Source: Seminavis robusta
Taxonomy: Eukaryota; Bacillariophyta; Bacillariophyceae; Naviculales; Naviculaceae
DNA length: 39,590 nucleotides
Reading direction: 5' to 3'
Assembly: GCA_903772945.1 (NCBI GenBank)
Contig: CAICTM010001028.1
Coordinates: 1 to 39,590 of the forward strand
Translations under genes and position numbers: made by a program
Shown here: positions 30,936 through 39,590 of the stretch, one piece after another
Numbering within the stretch: position 1 is the stretch's first letter
Layout: every line of letters starts with the position of its first letter
Notes under the pieces: model-generated
What the model saw: only the letters and a program-made list of their open reading frames with translations
Told to the model about the DNA's origin: nothing
Databases searched by the model: none

Positions 30936-31586
30936 TAAAGAGAACATTGTCGTGTTTGTAGACCCAGAATACTCGCAAAATCAATTCCAGGAATAAAAAC
31001 TCCACACACTACACACCATCACCAGTGTTTGAAGAATACCAAAACCAAAGGAAGGTGCTTGTTTGGCTTTTGTCCACAAAGCAAAAAGAAAATGGATACT
31101 GATGGTACATTGGAAGATGGTGGAGGATTCTTAGAATATCTCACCAATGGCATTCCCTTAGCTGCAGAGCACACATTTCCACAATTGCCCATTCCAGAAG
31201 AATCAGATTTTGCCAATAGAATCAGCTCCCTTGAAGAGGAAGTGTCAAAACTGCAAGCAGTTGTCAGCAAGCAAGAAGCCATGTTGCAGTCAATGCAAGC
31301 TGAAAGGCAAGCTCGATTGCAGTATCTACAGCAGGGCTCCGATTCCTCTGCCCAGAATACCGGTGTGGCACCGGCTGCACAAAGTTTTGTTCCGATCGCA
31401 CCAAGACCACCAACTGTACCAGCTGTATATTATTGTCAGTTGTTTCCAGCTCTACCAATGTACAATATGGTTCCTTCTGTTCCCAATGGCTTATGCTGTT
31501 GGCCATATTGGCAGTGGCGAATGCAACAAAAGAGAGGTAGGCCACCCCACGATCTCCACTGTCAATATGGATCATTTGGAAAATAG

Positions 31587-32466
31587 TTGCATATTATTCA
31601 CCGGCTGCATGGTCAGTTCATCACAATAGTTCAGAAGAAAAAGGTCGGTGACAATGGTACTTTTAAACACCAGGAACTACAATTTCTGACTGATTTCAAA
31701 ATTCTATGGAAAGTTATTCAATAGCAGCTGTTTCCCCCAGTAATAGCAATCGCTTTTTTCAAGACGCTGATCCAAGCTGCCATTGATTTCGAATATGGAT
31801 TACTGATACCGGTACGGTGGGGGGTGTATAACCCTGCGGTATCCGTACTAGCTAGCTCTGGGTACCGAAAGACCTAGCTAGTATCTCTTTGTTGTCGTCG
31901 GTACTGGTAGTAATGTTACGTGTTACGGTTGTTGCAAACCTATACAACATCTGAGAAGCGCACCTGAAGGTAGGATACCAATCTACAAGGTAGGTTATCG
32001 ATTAAAGTCGAAGGTCGACCCTACGATACAAATCGTGAAGGGAGGTTGCGGACTATGCACCGAAGCTTCTGGTTCCCCATGAAACAGTACTTACAAATCT
32101 GTTAAAGGCATGCTCAATGATCCAGTACGGCCCGTTTAACAAACCTACACCCTCGTTGTTCACAATGCGTGTGGTGGACACCGTGCATAACTTGAAGCAT
32201 GTTTGGGTCATTGGTAATTAAAAAGGATCGGCTTTAAATAGTTCTTTCCCTCCGAACAAAGATGTTTACCATATAAAGCAGGATCCAGTACCAAGCCGAA
32301 TGGAAGGGCAATTCCTACTTAACGGTCATGCAAAGCATTCAAAAACACTGCAAACGTGCTTCCAAATTAAGAGTTCCTAGGATACTAATCACTAAGTACA
32401 GTTCGGGAAACTAGACCAAAAGAGGGGAAGATTGGGATAATATTGGGGTTAGAATCTTTAAGGATA
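31587..32466. other. Intergenic region, no gene recognised
   Basis: Frames are short and unconvincing. CTAGCTAG-type palindromes occur near 31849 and 31876. It separates the 3' end of the interrupted host gene from the broken minus-strand gene. Confidence 0.55.
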
Positions 32467-32839
32467 CTACTGGCGAATACTGCAGCGAGAGGTTTCGAAC
32501 AACAACAATCGGGAGACAAGATTGTCATGGTTACAGGAATAAAAGGGGAGAAAGGTTACCGAATAAGTAACCGAACATCGCATCGATAGACAAGGTGCGG
32601 CAAGAAACAGGGTGGCATTGGATGCAAAACAGCAACTCGGAGGCAACCAAACAATGACGGAAGAGGATAACAGCCGCCATGGTAGCCATGCCAAAAGAGA
32701 AGGAATGAGGGGGAAAGCAAGGCAAAGGCCCCCTGGATTTGGGAAGCGTAGCATGCCAAATGGCGCCTTTGGCTCTATTTGGGAACCTTGGCACCTACAA
32801 GCCCAAGCTAAGCTTACCCGGACGGCGCTTCTATCTTTC

Positions 32840-34745
32840 TTCTTCTTCTTGGGGGGCTCACAATCATCTTCACCATCCATACCAAAGGCATCGATGCGGA
32901 CTCGTGCAAGGATGGCCTCTTCTACTTCTTGAGCATAGGCTGTGCTCTTGAAGCCACAACCTGCTGCCCAAGTCTCAAAACGTGCAAGTCCGTCATCAGT
33001 CCACCCTCAAAATTCGCAATTTCCACCCTTGCCATTGGAGTCCGGCCATCATGTTTTCCATTCTTATCTTCTGCTTTGGACCTTGGGACCACCTTCTTCT
33101 CCTTGCACCTGTTTGTCAAGTCGAAGTATGCAGGCCACTTTCCTGGCAAATTCAGAAGATTGCCTTCCTTATCCTTGCATCAGGATCCGGAGTGGCGCCA
33201 TTCTCAAAAAAGAGGACAGCCATAGCTTCCGATTGGGAGGCACGCAAACCTCCCCTCATATGTTGCTTCCGAAATGGTGCTATCGTGCGGATCCCTTGCC
33301 TCCACCACTTGGATGCGCCAGCCACTTGTGCAAGGAAGCAGTTCCACCACACACAGCCTTCTTCATCAGGTCCTCATGAGCAGCTTTTTCTTCATCAGTG
33401 GCATCCTCCTTTGGGGGAATCAACACTTTGTCTCGGTTCATAATCTTCAAGATGTCATCAATGGAGGGGAAGTCAGCCGTCCCCTTCTCCGCAACAAATT
33501 TCTTCACATGGTTGAAGCACTGGTTCTGCACATAGTTGCGGGCCTTTTCAGATGACGACAGACCTGCTTCCGCCAAAGGATGTTGAACTGTTCGCGTTCC
33601 TCTGAATCCCTAAGAAAGCAGCATGAAGAAAGGGAGGCGAATGGTGTGAGATCTGCAAGGTGCACATGGCATTGATAAGCAAAACCACCCAATTGCTTAT
33701 GTCGGTCCTTCTTTGCATTGCCGGTCAGGGTCAATGCGGGGTGGCCCAACTTATCCATGACCAAGTTGCACAAGAGTTCCTTCTGTTCTTGTTCATTGAT
33801 GAACTTGACCAGGCGATACACCTCGTAAAGCATGCAGTTATACAATGCAATCCACATGTTGTCTTTTTCAATTGCTAGGGTCTCCCATCTTGAACTCGCC
33901 ACCTTCCGAATAGGCAAACTTTTTATCCGGACTTGCATCTGAACCACCCAAACTCACTGACGCTGGTGGCGGAGCCTTGGCAGTGGTAGGTTCGCTTGAC
34001 CATGAAGAGCCTTCTGCATCCTGTAGTACTCTTTGCCATCTGCTTCCTGGTTACTTCTGAAACTCCTTTTGGATGGAGACTGGAAAGAATCGGCTGTAGA
34101 ATCGTGGGAATATTCATCTTCATCATCTTCTCCTCATCAGTGGAAAGCTCACGGTCCTGAGTTGTTCTTCTTGTTGTTTCTTGCTCTTGTCGCTCTTCCT
34201 TGTCTCTTTTCCACTTCTCTTCTGTTCCGAACGGGACTTGCCACCATGGAAGATCCTCCATTGCTGGAAGAACTCTTCCTCTTTCTTGTGGAATCGGCAG
34301 GAGGCATGTTGCGGTTGGCTTGTTCGGGCGATGTCGATCTCTAGCAAGTGTGATGATTCGTCAAGGGGCTCGCGGCTGGACCAGGTACAGTTTGTTCACG
34401 GTCCGTACGGCTTTTCTTCCCTTTTTTGGAACGGGCGGTTGAGGATTGTCGTCTTTGGATCCCGATTGGTGCCGGAAACTTGTAGATTTGGATGCAGCAC
34501 CTTGCAATCGGACAGATCGCTCACGTCAGGTTGGGAGGTTTGTTGCGACGATGGTTGTGGTGGGTGTCTCGTCTTCGTGGTAATCTCCTTGCGAATCGTG
34601 TGATACTTGGCGTGCTTTTGCTGCTAACTTGGGTACTCTGAGCGTAGCCACCTTCTTGGTTTCTTCGTCACCAGTGTAGTAGTCTTCGTCGTCTTGGCCT
34701 TGTTCACCACCACTATCGTTGCAGGACACAGACTTTGCCACGCCA
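32840..34745 (-). pseudogene. Frame-broken gene of unknown family
   Basis: Coding-looking pieces follow each other on the minus strand in changing frames: about 34740-34530 (GGEQGQDDEDYYTGDEETKK), 34110-33990 (EYSHDSTADSFQSPSKRSFR), 33985-33870 (ASVSLGGSDASPDKKFAYSE), 33890-33690 (EKDNMWIALYNCMLYEVYRL, LVMDKLGHPALTLTGNAKKD), 33590-33280 (SSSEKARNYVQNQCFNHVKK, FPSIDDILKIMNRDKVLIPP), 33149-33000 (GKWPAYFDLTNRCKEKKVVP) and 32990-32840 (LARFETWAAGCGFKSTAYAQ, then Lys-rich). Several frame changes fall within a few bases, so small indels explain them better than introns, though one (near 33595-33650) could be a 56-base intron ending CTTTCTTAG. Composition suggests a disordered acidic N-terminus and a helical middle part. 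I do not recognise it. Confidence 0.5.
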
Positions 34746-34969
34746 AGACGCCATGAGAAGCCAATGCAGGGGCAGGACAGGGGAGGAAGGAATGGTAGCA
34801 GCAGCAATGGGGAAATGGGTGTAAGATGAGACTGAACAGAGGCAGAGCTTTCGCTTTTTGGTTGCAAACTATCGAATTTATGAGGAAAAATGACAAACGA
34901 TAACTCGAGGAATGCTCTTGGATTCGCATGGTGCATGCGACAAGCCAACATCATTGCCGTGGGTCTCAC

Positions 34970-35630
34970 GGTTGAGCAATAGATAGTGCAATCTGGCTAC
35001 CCTTACTTAACACAAACACAGGAAACGTCCTGTGTTTCAATCCGGAGTTGTCACCAAATCAGTCTAATACAGAGCCAACCAGTGCAATTCTACGTGAAAC
35101 TCAACGCCACACGAATCAAAGTGCATATGCTTACCATTATCAATGTCTTCTCTTGCTTTCGGTCCGGTGTATTTACGCTTCATTCAGTCAATCTCTATGT
35201 ATAGTGTTGGCATTCGCTTGAGAAACGTGGCTTCGTACTCCTCTCGTGTGGGTATTCTAGTGCTGTTGGTTGCAATAAGATGTCTGGTCCGCGCCATTTA
35301 CTAAAACCGTTCTTCGGCAATTTGTGAGCTAACTTTCCCAATCTGGAAGGTAAAATCGGTGCTTTTCTGAAGATTCAAACTTGAATGAGCCGGATTGGTG
35401 GCTGGATTGCTCTATGCTATTATTAAGGACTATATATATATATATTAAACGATCGAATTTTCTAATTAGACGTCAGTACCGTGTGACACATTTGAATGTA
35501 GGCTGGCTTAAAAAGGTTTCCGAAATCCTAATAAGTTCCGAAATGGGCACCGCCTTGCGAAATGAGATGCCTTCCGTGCGGATTTGGAAGCTGGGCATAC
35601 GTTTCGGGAACTTCTTTCGCCTAGAAGCGA
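34970..35630. other. Region without a recognisable gene
   Basis: Holds a short TA microsatellite at about 35430-35447 and otherwise unremarkable sequence. Frames at 35381-35667 on both strands are short and unidentifiable. Confidence 0.5.
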
Positions 35631-36392
35631 CTAAATTGGTCGCAAAAGACAACTTCTGATGTCGCAATCGACAACAGGCAAGCTTAGCTTGGGAGATGGA
35701 GCCGTGGCTACATTGGTGGGCAGCTGGTTGGTGGCCAAGAGAGCATCAGTCAATCGTTGCTGGATGGCAATTGCATCTTGCTTCGAACGAGTAGCCCTGT
35801 GGCGCTGCAACTTCTTTGGGCTGTGGAGCCGTTGGGTACCAATAGCACTGTCACCAGTCGGCTTGTGGGCGCCATCAGCACTGCCCATGGCTGACAGTGG
35901 AGTGGCATTGGTCAGCTGGTGGTGGGCCGCTGTAAGGGGCAAAGGGCGAGTGCCTGGCGGCTCCCCATAAGCTGGCTGGGAAACTGCCTGGTGGTTGGGG
36001 TGCCTGGTCCAGGGGGTGGCTACATTCTGCCTGTGCTGCCTGGCCCTGTAGTCGCTACCGGTAGCTGCTTGCTGCCTGTGTTGTTCCATCGGTCCTCTAG
36101 CCCTGCTGTAGGCCATCATGCGTCTAGCCACATCAGTCACGTCGAAATTGAGCGACCGGATCTCCCACAGGAGAGTGTCTTTTGCCATCCCATGTCTTGA
36201 GTTGGATGGTGACATTGTTGCTATTGGTTGGAAGCCACCTATGGCCTCTGCCATTTCATAGGCTGTTGGGGTAGCAATTGGCTTGGGAACAGGTGATGCC
36301 GGTGCCTTGTCAAGGATTGCAAAGATGGATTGGTGCTGGCACGGGCATCGGTCTGAGTAGTGGCACCAGCATTGGTCGGTGTAGCTAGACAT
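35631..36392 (-). CDS. Hypothetical protein, low-complexity
   Basis: A 253-residue minus-strand frame from ATG 36392 (MSSYTDQCWCHYSDRCPCQH), with an in-frame stop five codons upstream of the ATG. The first 20 residues hold four cysteines in C-x-C pairs with His (CWC, CPC). A short ordered-looking block follows at about 65-100 (LLWEIRSLNFDVTDVARRMM), then a long Gln/His/Pro/Ala/Thr-rich tail. No family recognised. Another frame over 36448-36239 shares the N-terminal region, and upstream sequence (about 36400-36540) also has coding-looking stretches (PAFIALQQELRSSVATKYSL) in a different frame. It may therefore be part of a decayed larger gene. Real expression is uncertain. Confidence 0.35.
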   Translation of the reverse strand: MSSYTDQCWCHYSDRCPCQHQSIFAILDKAPASPVPKPIATPTAYEMAEAIGGFQPIATMSPSNSRHGMAKDTLLWEIRSLNFDVTDVARRMMAYSRARGPMEQHRQQAATGSDYRARQHRQNVATPWTRHPNHQAVSQPAYGEPPGTRPLPLTAAHHQLTNATPLSAMGSADGAHKPTGDSAIGTQRLHSPKKLQRHRATRSKQDAIAIQQRLTDALLATNQLPTNVATAPSPKLSLPVVDCDIRSCLLRPI

Positions 36393-37961
36393 TGTGCCTC
36401 TTGTTGTCTGTCACAGGAAGAGGTGTAGGCTGTACTTGGTGGCAACACTGGATCTCAGCTCTTGTTGCAGTGCAATAAAGGCTGGCTCAACTGTAATCTG
36501 GAATCCACAAAGATGACCTCCAGGAACCTTGCTATGGGCCTGGAAAATTCAATCTAGGTGTAGTTGAATAAGGTAGCCAGTGTAGAGGGTCTGGAGCCTG
36601 CTTCCTGTGTTGCCGTAGTGCTGGGAATTGCCTTGGTTTTGGTGATTTTGCCTCACTGCGAAGCTAGCTTATTGGGACCAATGAATCTCCCCACAAAAGC
36701 TCCTATAACTCAAGGTGGAATACCCACTGACCAATTGAAGGGTAGCGGTTCCAGTGGTACCACTCTCAGCCTTTCGAATCAATCTCTTCAGCTCCTCGTG
36801 TCGCTCTGAGTTACTCACTTGGTGCAACTCGATCCTCTGCACGGAGCCAAGATCGCGTTCACGAGCGAATTTCAATGACTCGACGGTGTAAATCCTTTAA
36901 AATGTGAGCGCAGACAGGTTTCGGAGGCTGAACCTGCTTTCAGGACGGGGAATCTTGCGTGATAAGTACAGAACCGGTAGGGGGAACGTTGTCGTATAAG
37001 TCTTCGCAAATCCAGGATCGAAAAGAACTCGAAATCTTCCGCGTGACTCTCACGTACTGACTCAGTGCACTCGTAATAAATACCAAAACTACACGGTCGT
37101 TTTGATTGGCTGAGCGACTTTTCGAAAGAACGTACTGGAACCCTTGTACGTTCCGTGAAATCGATGATACCGTATAGGACGGAAACTCGTGACACTCGAA
37201 ACTGCACAGGGACTCGAAAGCGATATGCCCCACGATTTCAAATAAATCCAGTTGTTCCGCGTACGTTCCGTGTAAATCGCTGAAACGATGCAAAGGGATA
37301 AGAACCAGGTCGCTGGAGAGATAAGCCTCGAATGCAGTGATAAATGGACATTGCTTCTTTGGACGTAAGAGCCTTGTTCAGCTGCAAAGTCAATAAGTCT
37401 GGTGTTCGCTCGGAGATCCAGATATCCGTTTTTTAACGGGGCCAGTAGTTCTTCTTTCGAGTGAATTGGTTGCTTGTCGCTCCGAGCGAAGGTAGTCTAT
37501 TGGCAATGGCGTTGTGTTGATGAGGTTGTCGGAATACAGGTCCTTTCGAAGGCAATGGTAGCTGTGTTGGACTGTGGATTGGTAGATGGCCAACTCAAAG
37601 GTTCCTGTCACTGTGGTGGTGGCTGGAACTGTCAAAATTGATCAAAAGGTTGTTGACTTAGGACTTCAAAAGTAGGCTTTGAAATCAACACCAAATCCAA
37701 TGAAATCCAATGAATCCAACTGTAGCTGTAATGTAAATCGAAGAGATCCTTTTCTCGTCAAGGAGGTCTCTTCTTCCCTTAAGAGCTGCCTGCAAATCTA
37801 TGCGACTGTTAATCCAATAAGTTTCTGGAAGTTTCAGTTCCAATACCCAAGTAGTGGACTGGGCCTCGCTGAAACCCTTCCTCAGGGACAGCGGTAGTCA
37901 GGCAGTTCAGGGAGCCTTGTCGTGCCTCAGGAGTGTTCCAACACCTCCAGTAGGCACCAAA
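36393..37961. other. Region without a recognisable gene
   Basis: Short frames only. A 22-base sequence GTACGTTCCGTGAAATCGAT (37146) recurs as GTACGTTCCGTGTAAATCGC (37261), about 115 bases apart. Nothing else supported. Confidence 0.45.
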
Positions 37962-38046
37962 CCAAGGACTTGGTCCTGTCAGTCAGACAGGAGGGCCAGC
38001 AGAGCTCTCTGCTGGGCCTTTTGGGCCAGCTCTCCTCAGGAGCTGG
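37962..38046. repeat. Cluster of adjacent short inverted repeats
   Basis: Successive hairpin-forming pairs: ACCAAG/CTTGGT (near 37961-37974), CCTGTC/GACAGG (37975-37991), GGCCAGCAGAG/CTCTGCTGGGCC (37994-38018, one-base bulge) and CCAGCTC/GAGCTGG (38026-38046). Four potential stems occupy about 85 bases with almost no unpaired spacer. Confidence 0.6.
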
Positions 38047-38340
38047 GAGCCTTCGTTATTCAATCGTGCAGTGGCAGTCTGGGAACAGTACTATCTGCTA
38101 CCTCCTACTGCTTCTGCCCGGCCTCAACAGGATGGGTATCAACTGCTGCGGTATCAAAGGGGCTACAAGCTAATCAGGATCGGTCTCAATCTTTCGTACT
38201 ATTTTCTTAACTATGGTAGAAAGGACGATCCTTTCTTGCTGCTTTGGCTGGAGATAAGCCAGCTGTGGGTGCTGGAGCCGTAGGCCAGCATAGCTGTTGG
38301 AGCTATCTCTGACAGGATCCAGAGCTCTCGCTCCTAAAAG

Positions 38341-38752
38341 TTATCGGAGATCCCAGACCATGCCATTTGCATCCAACGGGAGGTAAGAATGCAGTATGGC
38401 CGCCAGGTGCGTATGAAAATCCTGTGCCTTGTCAACCTTATTGTCTTCCCGATTTGCGACAAATCTCTCATAATTCATCAGGTCCTCCTTTGCTTGGTCA
38501 TGCTGTGTGTCTCCATACATCTTCTTGCCTTTGGTTTTGCCGGCAGAATAGTTGACCACAAACCCAAGAAATGCCCGCCCCAGGCATGATCTTTCTTTCG
38601 ATAATCAAGCGTGAAACAGGACAACGTTATCTTCAATGCTGTGACCGATAGGTTGTTAAACTGGCCAGTCACTGCTCCATCGATGTACCATTGTGCGACG
38701 GGATACAGCTTACAATTCAGCTTTACAGCTTTATAAATTGCGGGCCTATTCT
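38341..38752 (-). pseudogene. Frameshifted fragment of a repeated, transposon-like gene family
   Basis: The minus strand from about 38752 reads KLNCKLYPVAQWYIDGAVTG, QFNNLSVTALKITLSCFTLD and YRKKDHAWGG. It then shifts frame near 38575 and continues AFLGFVVNYSAGKTKGKKMY, NREDNKVDKAQDFHTHLAAI and LDANGMVWDLR before a stop at 38341. From memory, proteins with this LYPVAxWxxDGxxTGxxNNLxVTALKxTLSC pattern are dispersed in diatom genomes as long transposase-like genes, of which this would be an N-terminal piece. I cannot name the superfamily. Both truncation and frameshift make it non-functional. Confidence 0.45.
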
Positions 38753-39239
38753 AGAAAATAATCAACTAACTGCTCACATTATTTGAAATACAACTTTACA
38801 TCTCTTAGTATCGTTAGATTAACAATCACAATGGTATTGCGCATGGTAAGCATGCGAGGTTATGAGATGTATCATTCTTATTCTTATATGTCTATCCCTT
38901 ATGGTTGTCAAGGAATGAGCTATCCCTTGATGCACATCCACTTTCAAAGAAGGCTTGTCTGAATCCTGTGGACTGAACAAGGATGGCGCTGGTTACTGTT
39001 GAAGGAGATGTTGAAGAGGATGCTGAAGATAAGGAAGCGTCGTCAAGGTCCATTAATAGCTGATGGAATAAAGGCAGTGAAAATCAACAAAGTCAACAGT
39101 GTGCAATGGCAACAAGAGCAATGCAACAGAGGAGGAGAGCAGTGGATAATGAGCAGTTGGTTCTGACATTGAGGTTGAGGCCCACCCGAATTGTTTGGCA
39201 AATTCAAATTTAAAATTAACAGCGACAGCGCGTTGTTAT

Positions 39240-39289
39240 CTTTCAAACGACCAACTGCAAGCCAGTTTCAAACGACCGACTGCAACAGC
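39240..39289 (+). repeat. Short direct repeat, about 24 bp, twice
   Basis: TTTCAAACGACCAACTGCAA at about 39240 recurs as TTTCAAACGACCGACTGCAA at about 39266. Confidence 0.75.
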
Positions 39290-39435
39290 AAACCAGCAAC
39301 CGGAGGAACGGCCAATAATAGGGGTAAAGTGGCTCCGGAAGCATGACTCAATGCATGACACACAAGCCGAGTGTAAAGATAATAGGATCCTATCGCGATT
39401 TCGACGACAACAGGATAAAGAACAAGGGGGACAAG

Positions 39436-39488
39436 TGGATTGCTTACGAGCGAATCAACAAAAAGGGGATTGCTTGCGAGCGAATCAA
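39436..39488 (+). repeat. Short direct repeat, 30-bp period, twice
   Basis: GGATTGCTTACGAGCGAATC at about 39437 recurs as GGATTGCTTGCGAGCGAATC at about 39467. Confidence 0.75.
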
Positions 39489-39590
39489 GGTATCGACAAA
39501 GGGATCATATGGATCCAATCGACAGATTAAGTTGCAATAAGGGAAGGACTACCATGAAGATAATGAGAGGAAACTCAGGACTCTGCATCC

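Larger units (their letters stand above)
27224..31586 (+). pseudogene. Host gene split by the Harbinger insertion; Cys/His-rich, coiled-coil protein
   Basis: The left part is 27224-27355: ATG, then MGRQSQQRRSLKQRKYHL, YRRKRKKGDKATPHIVQFDP and L encoded by the TTA at the transposon edge. The right part is 30939-31586. It opens immediately after the right target-site copy and continues in the same phase: REHCRVCRPRILAKSIPG, THHQCLKNTKTKGRC, then from Met at 31092 an acidic segment, a coiled coil (ISSLEEEVSKLQAVVSKQEA) and a Pro/Tyr-rich tail, stop at 31584-31586. Without the element and one TTA the frame is 259 codons without a stop. The Arg/Lys-rich start and Cys-x2-Cys...His-x2-His-x-x-Cys spacing suggest zinc and nucleic-acid binding, but I do not know the family. 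The right half alone has an ATG at 31092 and could still be expressed. Confidence 0.6.
38753..39590. other. Right end of the window, no gene recognised
   Basis: No credible frame. Contains the two short direct repeats listed separately. Confidence 0.5.

Overview
The window looks like nuclear DNA of a diatom, probably a raphid pennate. This is inferred from gene content and not from any search. The signs are degenerate Ty3/gypsy-like and Ty1/copia-like retrotransposons of the type common in diatoms, a PIF/Harbinger element with its Myb/SANT partner, short GT-AG introns of 80 to 105 bases, a secreted Hedgehog-type Hint protein, and a histone-deacetylase-like protein with an N-terminus resembling diatom bipartite plastid targeting.

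Positions 1-8500 are a retrotransposon graveyard. A decayed Ty3/gypsy-like element (gag, reverse transcriptase, integrase traces) ends in a long terminal repeat at 2746-3395. A second integrase-plus-LTR 3' end follows (3430-4920). A 5' end of apparently the same family, inverted, lies at 5355-6428. Its LTR breaks off abruptly against a 5'-truncated copia fragment (6429-7645). The short 3' LTR of that copia fragment sits inside the gag reading frame of yet another minus-strand element.

Positions 8600-25900 are the gene-bearing part: a GT32-like glycosyltransferase whose 5' end is missing or lies in a minisatellite (8707-9786), a three-repeat gelsolin/severin protein with two introns (10513-11834, minus), an HDAC-family protein (12286-13644), a Hog/Hint membrane protein (17339-18259), and a 2,025-residue multi-pass receptor with two Cache-type sensor regions, HAMP-like linkers and a C-terminal vWA-like domain (19738-25895, minus). 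Long stretches between them (9787-10512, 13902-17338, 18260-19737) hold no gene I can recognise.

Positions 25900-39590 are again accessory. An array of seven imperfect palindromes lies at 26586-26790. A structurally complete Harbinger transposon (27356-30935) has good terminal inverted repeats, an intact-looking DDE transposase and a convergent SANT-domain protein. It appears to sit inside the coding exon of a host gene: the reading frame before the left end and after the right end is continuous if the element and one TTA copy are removed. Farther right are a frame-broken gene on the minus strand (about 32840-34745), an unidentified minus-strand ORF (35631-36392), a cluster of adjacent hairpins (37962-38046), another broken minus-strand fragment (38341-38752) and sequence with short direct repeats only.

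The items most worth following are the interrupted host gene, the single-cysteine Hog protein, the double-Cache receptor and the palindrome array.
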